Below, in pieces: positions 26,429-35,114 of a stretch of DNA of 64,000 nt. Origin of the DNA: Candidatus Tectomicrobia bacterium (GTDB taxonomy: Bacteria; UBA8248); NCBI GenBank assembly GCA_016192135.1, contig JACPUR010000016.1, forward strand, positions 22,651 to 86,650, in the 5' to 3' direction. The notes beneath the pieces are model-generated. The model saw only the letters and a program-made list of their open reading frames with translations. It ran no database searches and was not told where the DNA came from. The first letter of the stretch is position 1, and every line of letters starts with the position of its first letter. The position numbers were made by a program, and so were the translations under genes.

Positions 26429-27649
26429 CTACCGCTGCCGCAGGAGCGCCCTCCCCGCCAAAATCCAGAACACGAGCGGCCCGAAGAACTTCGAGGAGCG
26501 GATCAGCTCCGGCCAGAAACCCGGCCCTTTCCAAAGTGAGTGGGGGTAGTGCTCCACCCCGATCAGCAGAAGGGCGGCGAGAAAGAGCCCCGCCTGGAGG
26601 CGCCCCTCGCGCACCGCCGGATCCGTCATGGTGAGCAGCAGGGGAGCGGCGAGCCAAGCCAAGTGGTGCTCCTCGCTCAGGGGCGAGAGCATCCAGACGG
26701 AGAGGAGCAGGAAACCCGTCTCGAGCCAGGGCGCCTCCCGGCGCTTCCGCCCCGCCCAGAGAACCCAGAATGTGACCAGGGCGATGGCCGCCGTCAGAAC
26801 GGCATTCAGGGTTGCGGCGAAGAGAGGCTCCGTCCAGGGCTGCACGGCCCGCGCCAGGAGCCCGCTCAGCGCGTAGTTCACGGAGTCCGGGTTCAGCCCC
26901 CCGCCCAGGTGGTCCCGGAGAAACCCCAGGTAGCCCGTCACCGATCCGGGGCCGAAGGCGGCGGCGGTGACACCCAGCCAGACCAGGCCGAAGATCGCCG
27001 TGGCCCACAGCCCCCGGCGCATCCGGCCCATCCAGGCGAGGAACACGATCACGGCCCCGAGCTGGATCTTCATCCATCCCATGAGCAGGGCGAGAACCCC
27101 CGCCCAGGCGCCCCGTCCCCGCGCCAGCGCCAGCCCCATCCCCGCGGCGGCCAGCCCGAGGAGGAGGTCCATCTGCCCCAGCGTCGTGGCCTGCTTCGCC
27201 GGGTAGAACACGGCGAGGAAGGCCGCCGCCCCCAGGGCGCTCTCCAGGCGGGGCAGGCCCCGCCGCGTCATCTCGCGCCAGGCGATCCAGCCGATCCCGG
27301 CCAGGGCCGCCTGGGAGAGAAGCGTCCAGAGCGCCTTCGCCGCCGCCCAGGGCAGGAGGGCGGCCGGCAGGAACAGGAAATAGAACGTGGGCGGGTTCAG
27401 CCCCCGGAGGGCCCTCAGGCCCAGCCGCCGGGCGTATTCTTCGAGCGCCGCGGCATCGGCGGGATTCGCCCCCTCCCAGAGCATCCGCGCATGGACGTAG
27501 TAGGTGCTCAAGTCCACCGGGTCGGTCAGAACGACCGTCCGCAACACCAGGACGATGTGCCTCCCAACCAGGAGCAAGACCAGGACCAGGAAGAGCGGGC
27601 GCAGCGGGTATTCGAGCCCGCCGGAGCGGCCTTTTTCGGGGGCGTTCAT
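26429..27649 (-). CDS. DUF2029/GT87-type polyprenyl-linked mannosyltransferase-like membrane protein
   Basis: The 406-residue protein has about ten helices. The loop after the first helix reads DPVDLSTYYVHARMLWEGAN and is followed by LNPPTFYFLFLPAALLPWAAA, the layout of GT87 family enzymes that use polyprenyl-phosphate sugars. Later SEEHHLAWLAAPLLL is also typical. The ATG at 27649 overlaps the stop of the preceding deacetylase gene as ATGA. It is the last gene of a four-gene minus-strand unit inside the polysaccharide locus. Confidence 0.8.
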   Translation of the reverse strand: MNAPEKGRSGGLEYPLRPLFLVLVLLLVGRHIVLVLRTVVLTDPVDLSTYYVHARMLWEGANPADAAALEEYARRLGLRALRGLNPPTFYFLFLPAALLPWAAAKALWTLLSQAALAGIGWIAWREMTRRGLPRLESALGAAAFLAVFYPAKQATTLGQMDLLLGLAAAGMGLALARGRGAWAGVLALLMGWMKIQLGAVIVFLAWMGRMRRGLWATAIFGLVWLGVTAAAFGPGSVTGYLGFLRDHLGGGLNPDSVNYALSGLLARAVQPWTEPLFAATLNAVLTAAIALVTFWVLWAGRKRREAPWLETGFLLLSVWMLSPLSEEHHLAWLAAPLLLTMTDPAVREGRLQAGLFLAALLLIGVEHYPHSLWKGPGFWPELIRSSKFFGPLVFWILAGRALLRQR

Positions 27650-28503
27650 CCCGCCCGCACCTCCCCGGCCAGCTCCCGGAAGCCGATGAGCCTCAGCCGC
27701 GGGCTGGCGAGGGCCGCCCGGATTTCGTCGCAGCGTAGGGCGCGCATCTCCTCCTCCCGCCGGGCCTGATAGGAATCGAACGATGGGACGGCATAGCCCG
27801 GGTGGAGGGCGATCTCCGTCACGCCCGGCCCCGCGCTCTCCAGCGCCGCCTGGAGCGCCCGAATGAAGTCGCGGCCCCGGGTGAGGCCCGTGGCATAGAA
27901 GGCGTCGGGGCGGCGCAGCCCGGCCGCCGCGATGCGCCCGGGAGCCTCCCGGGCGAGAGTGCGCAGCAGGAGCGCCTTCCAGGAGGGGACGCTCCCGGGA
28001 AGAAGGTCCTCGCGCGGGTTGCGGAGGGCGGGGATCTGGAATTCCCGCGCCAGCCGGATGAGCACCTCCAGTAGCGCCGGGAAGCCGTGCAGGTGATGGT
28101 GGACGTCGAGGTGCCACACCCGGCCCGCCCCCGCCCCCAGCACCCGCTCGATCTGCGCCCGGGCCTCCCGCTCCAGGGCCTCCATGAGCGCGCGCCCCCC
28201 CGCCGCCAGCCGGAGGGCGGCGGCGGCCAGGCCCGGGAAGCGGCTCCCGCGCCCGGCGAGGGCCCGGGCGTCCGCGCCCTTCAGGAGGGGCTCGCCCAGC
28301 GTGAAGTTCAGATGCACCCCCAGGCTGCCCGGCAGGCCGCCGCGCAGCCTCGCGCAGGCGTCCTCGAAGCCCGGCAGGTTCGCCATGAGCGAGAAGCTCG
28401 TGACGGCGCCCGCCCCGGCGCACTCGGCGATGCCCCGGTTGGTCTCGGGCGCCATGCCGAGATCGTCCGCGTTCAGGATGATTCGGGCCGGTCCCGCTTC
28501 CAC
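27646..28503 (-). CDS. YdjC/ChbG-family carbohydrate deacetylase (HpnK-like)
   Basis: The 285-residue protein has the family metal site ILNADDLGMAPETNRGI at the start, HLNFTLGEPLL, and the histidine-rich HLDVHHHLHGFPALL, then EIALHPGYAVP. The family removes acetyl groups from N-acetylglucosamine units in chitooligosaccharides or glycolipids. The start is a GTG at 28503 preceded by GGGAGGGG. It overlaps the end of the upstream GT2 gene by about 30 bases. It probably deacetylates a sugar of the local polymer or glycolipid. Confidence 0.85.
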   Translation of the reverse strand: MEAGPARIILNADDLGMAPETNRGIAECAGAGAVTSFSLMANLPGFEDACARLRGGLPGSLGVHLNFTLGEPLLKGADARALAGRGSRFPGLAAAALRLAAGGRALMEALEREARAQIERVLGAGAGRVWHLDVHHHLHGFPALLEVLIRLAREFQIPALRNPREDLLPGSVPSWKALLLRTLAREAPGRIAAAGLRRPDAFYATGLTRGRDFIRALQAALESAGPGVTEIALHPGYAVPSFDSYQARREEEMRALRCDEIRAALASPRLRLIGFRELAGEVRAG

Positions 28504-29264
28504 GTCCCCTCCCGCTCCCAAATCTTGATTCGGACGAGGTCGCGGATCATCCGGAAGGAATCGGCCGCGAACTCCACCGTGGTGAGCTCGGACTCGTAGT
28601 GAAAGACGACGGGGATCTCCACGATCCGGAAGCCCGCGACCTGGGCGATCCGCAGCACCTCCGGGTCGTAGGAGAAGCGGTTCAGCCGCTGGCGAGAGAA
28701 GATGTGGAGCGCGGCTTCCTTGCTGAATCCCTTGAGGCCCGCCTGGGTGTCGAGGACCCCGGGGACGACGAGGCGGATGATGCGGTTCCCGAGGCGGCTC
28801 AGCCAGTGCCGGGTGACGAGCTTGGAGAACATCCGGGGGCTGATGAGGTAGCGGCTCTCGGGGTGGACGCGGGAGACGATGACCGCGTCCGCCCCGGATT
28901 CGAGAAGGCGGAGCATCTGCCCAACCGTGTCCAGCCCGTAGGGCAGGTCGGCGTCCATCGTGATCCGGTAGAGCCCCTCCGCCGCGAGCATGCCCTTCCG
29001 GACGGAGGCCCCCTTGCCCATGTTCCGGTCGTTCCGGAGGAGGCGGATGATGCCCCCCCGCTGGCCCTCCACCTGCTGGATGGCGGCGACCGTGCCGTCG
29101 TCGCTGCAATCGTCCACCACGATAAGCTCGAAGGGGTGCCCGGAACGGCTCAGCCAGGACAGGAGGTCTTCCAGCGACCGGCGGATGAAGCCCACGCTCC
29201 GGTAGACCGGCAGGATGACGCTCAGGCGCGGCGAGGACGGCAAAGACCCGCTCGGGCTGCGCAC
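28473..29264 (-). CDS. GT2 glycosyltransferase (dolichol-phosphate mannosyltransferase-like)
   Basis: The 263-residue soluble enzyme starts at a GTG and has the GT-A fold motifs LSVILPVYRS, ELIVVDDCSDDGT, NDRNMGKGASVRKGM and the metal-binding RITMDADLPY. LDTQAGLKGFSKEAA and FSYDPEVLRIAQVAGFRIVE follow, typical of DPM1/GtrB-like enzymes that load a sugar onto polyprenyl phosphate. Such a donor would feed the GT87 and GT39-like membrane transferases nearby. Confidence 0.9.
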   Translation of the reverse strand: MRSPSGSLPSSPRLSVILPVYRSVGFIRRSLEDLLSWLSRSGHPFELIVVDDCSDDGTVAAIQQVEGQRGGIIRLLRNDRNMGKGASVRKGMLAAEGLYRITMDADLPYGLDTVGQMLRLLESGADAVIVSRVHPESRYLISPRMFSKLVTRHWLSRLGNRIIRLVVPGVLDTQAGLKGFSKEAALHIFSRQRLNRFSYDPEVLRIAQVAGFRIVEIPVVFHYESELTTVEFAADSFRMIRDLVRIKIWEREGTWKRDRPESS

Positions 29265-29298
29265 CTCATCCCCCTTGGTCCCGCCGGCCGCCGGGCGA

Positions 29299-29955
29299 TC
29301 AGGTCTTGCGGCAGCGGAAGAGAAAATGCGCGTAGGGCTTCCCGCGGTGGAAGGGAACCGTCTCGACCGCGAATCCGCACGCCCGGAGAAGCCCCTCGTT
29401 CTCTTCCTTCGACGCGTAGTGGATCCCGCGGCCGGCCGTGGTGCGGAGAACGTTCAGGGCGAGCCACTCCTGGAGCAGCGCCACTCCGTACTTCCAGGCG
29501 GGCCGCGTGGTAATCTCATGCACCAGGAGCAATCCTCCCGTCCGGATGGCCCGCCGCGCGTTCTCCACGATCCGCCGTTTCTCCTCCCCCGGCCACAGGT
29601 AGAGCACGTCCAGCAGGAGGGCCGCGTCGAACCCTTCCTCCGGCTCGTCCAGCGCCAGGAGGTCTCCCCGCCGGAAGGAGAGGTTCCCCAGCCCCTCCCC
29701 CGCACGGCGGGCGGCCTCCACCTTGCGCGCCTCCCGCTCGATCCCCACCACCGAGCGGCCCGGGGCCGAGGCCGCCAGCATGACCGCGGCGAGACCCTGC
29801 CCGCAGCCGAGGTCCGCCACCCGGCCCTGCCGGGGGACCTCCGCCTCGAGAAGCCAGAGGTTCATCATCCGGCAGCGGAGCGCCACGTGGAAGCGCTCCC
29901 GCGGCGGGCAGAAGCGGTAGCGCGCGAGAAGCGACCGGGAATCCCCCCTCTCCAA
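29299..29955 (-). CDS. SAM-dependent methyltransferase (class I)
   Basis: The 218-residue protein has the SAM-binding motif VADLGCGQGLAAVMLAAS (about residues 46-63), the acidic end of strand 2 VVGIEREARK, and motif IV DAALLLDVLYLWPGEEK. GGLLLVHEITTRP and a basic C-terminus follow. It is first in the minus-strand group of four in the polysaccharide locus, so a role in sugar or lipid methylation is likely, but the substrate cannot be told. Confidence 0.82.
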   Translation of the reverse strand: MERGDSRSLLARYRFCPPRERFHVALRCRMMNLWLLEAEVPRQGRVADLGCGQGLAAVMLAASAPGRSVVGIEREARKVEAARRAGEGLGNLSFRRGDLLALDEPEEGFDAALLLDVLYLWPGEEKRRIVENARRAIRTGGLLLVHEITTRPAWKYGVALLQEWLALNVLRTTAGRGIHYASKEENEGLLRACGFAVETVPFHRGKPYAHFLFRCRKT

Positions 29956-30114
29956 GCGCCTCCTCCGGCCTCATGTGCTCGGGCATCCGTATTCTAGCCG
30001 GAGGGGAGGAAAAAGGGCAGGAGAGAGGGCCTCAATCCCAGGCCCCTTTCAGGCCTTTTTTCCCCGGGGGCCAAGTGCTAGGTTGTCCCGGCGGCTCCCA
30101 CGGGCGGGGGATCA

Positions 30115-31245
30115 ATGCACACGATTCTCTACTGCCACCATTACACCCGGATCAGCGGCGGGGAAACCAGCCTCCTCGAATTGTTCCGCCGCCTGGACCG
30201 CGGCCGCTTCCGCCCCCTCCTGGCGGCGCCGCCTGAGGGGCCCTTCCCGGACGCGGCGCGGGAACTGGGGGTCGAGGTCATCCCGGCCCAGTACGGCCCC
30301 CTCCGCCGCCTGGACCTCCTGGCCCGCGCCGCCCGCCGCCTATGGGGGGTGGCCCGCGCCCGCGCCGTCTCGCTCCTCCACGCGAACGGCCCCCTCACCA
30401 ACATCCCCGCCGCGCTGGCCGGCCGCCTCGCGGGGCGCCCCGTCGTCTGGCACGCCCGCAACCTCATCGTCCCGGGGGAGGAGATCGACCTCGACCGCCT
30501 CCTCCTGCCCCTCGCCTCCCTCCTCATCGCCAACTCGGACGCCATCCGGGAGCGCTTCCGCTTCCGGGGCGGGCTCTCCCCGAAGACGATGACCATCATC
30601 AACGGCGTGGACGTGGAGCGCTTCCACCCCTCCGTCTCGGGCGAGGAGGTGCGCGCCCGCTACGGCGCGGGGCCGGGGGATCTGCTCGCCGGGGTGGTGG
30701 GACGGATCTCCCCCATCAAGGGCCAGCGCACCTTCATCGAGGCGGCGGAGCGGCTCGTCCCGCGCTTCCCGAACCTGCGCTTCCTCATCGTGGGGGCGGG
30801 GCTCTTCGAGGGCGAGAAGAAGTGTGAAGAGGAGCTCCGGGCGCTCGTCGCCGCGCGCAACCTGGGCGGCCGCGTCTTCTTCTCGGGCTACCAGCGCGAT
30901 GTGCGGGCCCACACCGCCGCCCTCGACATCTGCGTCATCCCCTCGGACGCCGAGCCCTGCGGCCGCGTCATCTTCGAGGCCATGGCCATGGCCAAGCCGG
31001 TCGTGGGCACCGCGGCGGGCGGCACGCCCGAGATCGCCGCCGAGGGCGAGACGGGCCTCCTCGTCCCGCCGCGCGACCCGGAGGCCCTCGCCGCCGCCAT
31101 CGCCCGCCTCGCGGGAGAGCCCGGTCTCAGGCGGCGCATGGGCGAGGCCGGCCGGCGGCGGGTGGCCGAGCGGTTCACCATCCAGGCCCACGTCGGCCGG
31201 ACCGAGGAAGCCTACCTCCGCCTCCTGGGGGAGCCCCGTGGCTAG
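30115..31245 (+). CDS. GT4 glycosyltransferase
   Basis: The 376-residue GT-B enzyme starts HTILYCHHYTRISGGETSLL. It has the interdomain GVVGRISPIKGQRTFIEAAE and FLIVGAGLFEGE, and the E-x7-E motif of retaining GT4 enzymes in DAEPCGRVIFEAMAMAKPVV. GGTPEIAAEGETGLLVPP follows. It transfers a sugar from a nucleotide donor on the cytoplasmic side. Its stop lies inside the start of the next gene, an overlap of eight bases. Confidence 0.92.
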   Translation: MHTILYCHHYTRISGGETSLLELFRRLDRGRFRPLLAAPPEGPFPDAARELGVEVIPAQYGPLRRLDLLARAARRLWGVARARAVSLLHANGPLTNIPAALAGRLAGRPVVWHARNLIVPGEEIDLDRLLLPLASLLIANSDAIRERFRFRGGLSPKTMTIINGVDVERFHPSVSGEEVRARYGAGPGDLLAGVVGRISPIKGQRTFIEAAERLVPRFPNLRFLIVGAGLFEGEKKCEEELRALVAARNLGGRVFFSGYQRDVRAHTAALDICVIPSDAEPCGRVIFEAMAMAKPVVGTAAGGTPEIAAEGETGLLVPPRDPEALAAAIARLAGEPGLRRRMGEAGRRRVAERFTIQAHVGRTEEAYLRLLGEPRG

Positions 31246-32908
31246 CCTTTCGGGCGCGCTCCGGCGGGAGAACGGCGCCGCCAGCCTCGCCTGGGGCGAG
31301 GACTGCCGCTTCCAGGCGGCCGGGGACGCCCAGGCCGCCGTCCTGGGCCCGGCCCGCCGGGAGCTGCCCGCCGAGGCGCTCGCCCTGGCCGCCCGCCCCG
31401 GGGACGCGGAGGCCATCCTGCGGGCCCACCTCCTCGCCGGGATGGGCTTCTCGTTCGCCGTCTGGGAAGGGGGAAGGCTCACCCTCGGGGCGGACCCCTG
31501 GGGGCTCCAGACGCTCTACTACCGCGAAGCGGACGCCGGGGTGCGCTTCAGCGACCGCCTCGCCGACCTCGCGCGCCCGGGGGAGGAGAAGCTCCACCTC
31601 GCCTCCTGCGAGCACTACATGCGCTACTTCACCGTCCCCCCCGGGCGCACCCTGCTGGGAGGGGTGCGGCGGGTCTGCCCGGGCGAGCGGCTCGTCGTTT
31701 CGGCGGAAGGGATCACGGCCGAGCCCTTCATCGTCCTCGGCGGGGAGCGCCTCCAGGACCCCATCGAGGCCCGGTGGCAGCTCAGGGAAAGCGTCGAGGA
31801 GGCGGTGGCCGCGGCGGCGGATCTCCCGCCGGGAGAGGCCGTGGGGCTCCTCCTCAGCGGGGGAGCGGACAGCACCGCCCTCCTCGCGCTCCTCCGGCAG
31901 GTTCGGGGCAGCGGCCCCATCGTCGCCATTCACGCCGGGGACGAGGGAAGCCCGGATCGGGACTTCGCCCGGGCCGTGGCGGAGCGCCACGCGGCGAAGT
32001 TCGTGGACCTGACCCTCACCGGCCGCGACGCCTGGGAGAGCCTCGTCTGGATCGTGGGGAGCATGGAGGCCCCCGGCGGCAACGCCTCGGCCGTCGCGAG
32101 CTGCCGGGCGTTCTCGCAGGCGCGGGAGATGGGGCTTCGGCGGGTGATCTCGGGCCTGGGCGCGGACGAGGCCTTCGGCGGCCACGGCAAGCATCTCCTC
32201 GCTCCCTGGTGGCCGTGGATGAGCCGGCTCCCCCTCTCCCTCCGGAAGCCGCTGGCGCGCTGGGGCCGCACCCCCGCCCTCCGGGCTGCCCTGGCGGCCG
32301 AAGGGGGTCCCGCCGAGATGCACCGGGCGATGTACTGCCTGATGGAGGAGGAGGCCGCCGACCGCTTGCGGGGCGGGCTGGCGCGGTTCGCCCAGCCGCG
32401 CCCGGAGGGCGGCCCGGGGCATCCCCCCGATTATTCCTCCGCCCTCCTCCAGGTGGACCTGGATCAATGGCTGCGGGCCGCTCTCGCCCCCATGGCGGGC
32501 GCCCTGGCGGCCGCGAACGGGCTGGAGCTGGCCCTCCCGCTGGCCTCCGTCCCCCTGCTCAGGCTCTCGGCCGCGATGCCGCTCTCCTGGAAGGTCCGCG
32601 GGCGCTCGGGCAAGCACATCTTCCGCCAGGCCCTGGAGGACCTGCTGCCCGCCGAGATTCGGGTCCGCTCCCGCAAGGGCTTCACGGTGCCTTCCTCGGA
32701 GTGGCTGCGCGGCGGCTTGGGGGAGACGGCGCGCCAGCTCCTGGACCCGGGCCGGGTGGAGCGTTGGTGCCTGCTCGACAAGGAGGGGCCGGGGCGGCTC
32801 CTGCAGGACCACCTGGCGGGCCGGGCCGACTGGGGGCTCGTCCTGTGGGGCTGGATGACCTTCTCGGAGTGGCACGACCGTTTTTTCCCTCCGAAGGGGG
32901 GGATGTGA
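31238..32908 (+). CDS. Asparagine-synthetase-like amidotransferase lacking the glutaminase cysteine
   Basis: The 556-residue protein starts at a GTG overlapping the preceding gene. The N-terminal half keeps the class II glutaminase fold (GMGFSFAVWEGGRLTLGADP, WGLQTLYYREA). But it begins VASLSGALRREN and has no Met-Cys start, so the catalytic Cys is missing. The synthetase half is intact: PP-loop LLLSGGADSTALLALL near residue 200 and ISGLGADEAFGGHGKH near 302. In sugar loci such proteins may amidate uronic acids, possibly here with free ammonia, or use another amine. It could also be a beta-lactam-synthetase-like ligase. Confidence 0.85.
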   Translation: MASLSGALRRENGAASLAWGEDCRFQAAGDAQAAVLGPARRELPAEALALAARPGDAEAILRAHLLAGMGFSFAVWEGGRLTLGADPWGLQTLYYREADAGVRFSDRLADLARPGEEKLHLASCEHYMRYFTVPPGRTLLGGVRRVCPGERLVVSAEGITAEPFIVLGGERLQDPIEARWQLRESVEEAVAAAADLPPGEAVGLLLSGGADSTALLALLRQVRGSGPIVAIHAGDEGSPDRDFARAVAERHAAKFVDLTLTGRDAWESLVWIVGSMEAPGGNASAVASCRAFSQAREMGLRRVISGLGADEAFGGHGKHLLAPWWPWMSRLPLSLRKPLARWGRTPALRAALAAEGGPAEMHRAMYCLMEEEAADRLRGGLARFAQPRPEGGPGHPPDYSSALLQVDLDQWLRAALAPMAGALAAANGLELALPLASVPLLRLSAAMPLSWKVRGRSGKHIFRQALEDLLPAEIRVRSRKGFTVPSSEWLRGGLGETARQLLDPGRVERWCLLDKEGPGRLLQDHLAGRADWGLVLWGWMTFSEWHDRFFPPKGGM

Positions 32909-32977
32909 TAGATTGACCGGCGCCCATCTCCGTCGTCCCGCCGGCGCGGGCCGCCGCTCCGCCGCGAGGAGTTTTCA

Positions 32978-34753
32978 TTGAAGAGCCCGGCTTCGCGGCT
33001 TCGCGCGCCCTCGGAACGAACCCAGGTCGTCGAGACCGACGTCCTCGTGGTGGGCGGGGGCGTGGCCGGCTGCCTCGCCGTGCTCGGCGCCGCCGAGGCC
33101 GGGGCCAGGGTCGCGGTGTGCGAGAAGGGCGGCATCATCGAGCGCTCCGGGAGCGTCGCCGCCGGGGTGGACCACTTCTTCTCCATCCTGGAGGAAGGCC
33201 CGGAGTGGGACACGCCGGATTATCTCCTCCGGCACGTCCCCCGCCTCACCGACGGCATCGCCGACCTCGACTCGGCGGCCCGCCTGCTCCACGGCCTCAA
33301 GCCCATGGTCCACTACCTCGAGAAGCTGGGGGTGGACTTCACCGACCCCGAGACGGGGCGCAGGTACTACCGCCACCGCTCCTTCGGGATGCCGGGCGAG
33401 TACACCATCAACTTCGACGGGCGCGACTTCAAGCACCACATCGGCCGCGCGGCCCGGAACACCGGCGCGCTGGTGCTCGAGCGGGTGATGGTGCCCGAGA
33501 TCCTGGTCGAGGACGGCCAGGTGCGCGGTGCCGTGGCCTTCCACATCCGCCACGGCACCTTCTACTTCATCCTGGCGCGCGCCGTGGTGATGGCCACCGG
33601 CGAGACCAACCGCATGTCCCGAAACGCCTCGGGCGTCCCTTTCGACAGCTGGCACACTCCCTACAACACGGGGGACGGCCAGGCCATGTCCCTGCGCCGG
33701 GGCGCCCGGCTGGCCAACATGGAGTTCTTCGACTGCACCCTCTGCCCGAAGGGCTACTCCACCCAGGGCACCAACGCCTTCGTGGGCGGGGGCGGGCACC
33801 TCAAGAACCGCCTCGGCGAGCGCTTCATGTTCAAGTACCACCCGGACGGAGAGCGCGCCCGCCGGGGGGACCTCATCCTCGGCATCGTCACCGAGATCAT
33901 GGCGGGGCGGGGGCCCATCTGCTGCGACTGCACCCATCTGCCCCCGGACGAGATCCACCGCCTCAAGGAAACCCTCGGGGTGGACCGCCCGGCCATGCCC
34001 GCCTTCTTCGAGCAGAAGGGCATCGACATCGCCAAGGCCCCCTTCGAGATCACGGTGTCGGAGCTCTCGAGCCGCCACGGCGGCACCTTCTTCCGATCGA
34101 GCGGCATCCTCATCGACCCCGAGACCCGGACGAACGTGGAGGGCCTCTTCGCCGCGGGGGACTGCTCCACCATGAGCGCGGGCATATCGGGTGCCGCGGT
34201 GATGGGCAGGGTCGCGGGCGAGGAGGCGGCGCGCCACGCCCTGGCCTCCCCCCGGCCCCGTCCGCTCGGGGACAAGGAAACCGCCTCGATCCGGGACTCC
34301 ATCCTCCGTCCCCTCCGGAGGCCCGGGGGCTGCACCTTCTCCGAGTTCGAGGACGAGGTGCGCGCCGTCGTGACGGATTACGTCGGCTTCTACCGGGACG
34401 AGCCCCACATGCGCGAGGGCCTGCGCCGGCTCAAGGCGCTCCGGGCGCGCGAGGCCGAGATGACCGCCGGGGACCACCACGGGCTCATGCGCGTCCACGA
34501 GGCGCGGAACATCCGGGCGGTCGCGGAGGCCATGGCCGCGAGCGCCGTCGAGCGGCGGGAGACGCGCGGGGGCGGCGCCCACATCCGGGCGGACTACCCA
34601 CGCCAGGACGACGCCAAAGGGCTGAAGATGATCATCGTGGAGCTCGACGGGGAGGACCTCCGCGTCTCCTCCAGGCCCACGGGCATCACGCCCGAGGACA
34701 TCCGCTCCACCGCCGCGCTCGGGGAGGCGAGGGCCCATGCCCATCCTGATTGA
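32978..34753 (+). CDS. FAD-dependent oxidoreductase, AprA/fumarate-reductase-like flavoprotein
   Basis: The 591-residue protein starts at a TTG with AGGAG seven bases upstream. It has the FAD-binding start VLVVGGGVAGCLAVLGAAEA, then ERSGSVAAGVDHFF, the capping domain, and VEGLFAAGDCS followed by SAGISGAAVMGRVAGEEAAR near the C-terminal end of the FAD domain. The helical tail and the partner ferredoxin resemble adenylylsulfate reductase AprA. The family also includes fumarate reductases and L-aspartate oxidases. I see no sulfur genes nearby, so the substrate is unknown. It overlaps the ferredoxin gene by 17 bases. Confidence 0.85.
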   Translation: MKSPASRLRAPSERTQVVETDVLVVGGGVAGCLAVLGAAEAGARVAVCEKGGIIERSGSVAAGVDHFFSILEEGPEWDTPDYLLRHVPRLTDGIADLDSAARLLHGLKPMVHYLEKLGVDFTDPETGRRYYRHRSFGMPGEYTINFDGRDFKHHIGRAARNTGALVLERVMVPEILVEDGQVRGAVAFHIRHGTFYFILARAVVMATGETNRMSRNASGVPFDSWHTPYNTGDGQAMSLRRGARLANMEFFDCTLCPKGYSTQGTNAFVGGGGHLKNRLGERFMFKYHPDGERARRGDLILGIVTEIMAGRGPICCDCTHLPPDEIHRLKETLGVDRPAMPAFFEQKGIDIAKAPFEITVSELSSRHGGTFFRSSGILIDPETRTNVEGLFAAGDCSTMSAGISGAAVMGRVAGEEAARHALASPRPRPLGDKETASIRDSILRPLRRPGGCTFSEFEDEVRAVVTDYVGFYRDEPHMREGLRRLKALRAREAEMTAGDHHGLMRVHEARNIRAVAEAMAASAVERRETRGGGAHIRADYPRQDDAKGLKMIIVELDGEDLRVSSRPTGITPEDIRSTAALGEARAHAHPD

Positions 34754-35027
34754 CGAGAAGACCTGCCTCTCCGGGTGCACGATCTGCGACTTCTTCTGTC
34801 CGGGCGACATCATCTGGCGCGAGTCGCGCGAGAAGCCGCCCGAGGTGAAGTACCCGGACGAGTGCTGGTACTGCGGCGCCTGCGAGGACCACTGCCCCGT
34901 CGACGCCGTCAAGGTGATCTTCCCGCCCGAGATGCTCAACTGCCAGACGCCGGTCGAGACCCTCATGGGGCTCCCCGCCCGGGGCCTGGCCCGGCCCGAC
35001 GCGGGAGAGGCAGGCGCAACCAATTGA
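34737..35027 (+). CDS. Two-cluster ferredoxin, AprB-like subunit
   Basis: The 96-residue protein has two [4Fe-4S] motifs: CLSGCTICDFFCPGD near residue 10 and CWYCGACEDHCPVDAV near residue 43. The order and spacing, followed by a PPEMLNCQTPVETL tail, match the beta subunit of adenylylsulfate reductase-like complexes. It would pass electrons to or from the flavoprotein encoded just upstream, with which its gene overlaps. Confidence 0.92.
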   Translation: MPILIDEKTCLSGCTICDFFCPGDIIWRESREKPPEVKYPDECWYCGACEDHCPVDAVKVIFPPEMLNCQTPVETLMGLPARGLARPDAGEAGATN

Positions 35028-35114
35028 TTTAATTGGAAGTCTTGCCTTTACCGCTCTTCGTTCGCCTGATATGATTTCCGCCCTGGGGCCGATGGAGGGC
35101 CGGGGAGCGCCGGC

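Noticed and set aside
35020..35036. CCAATT/AATTGG hairpin at the end of the ferredoxin gene as a terminator
   Set aside because: The stem is AT-rich and short, overlaps the stop codon and has no T-run. Too weak to call.
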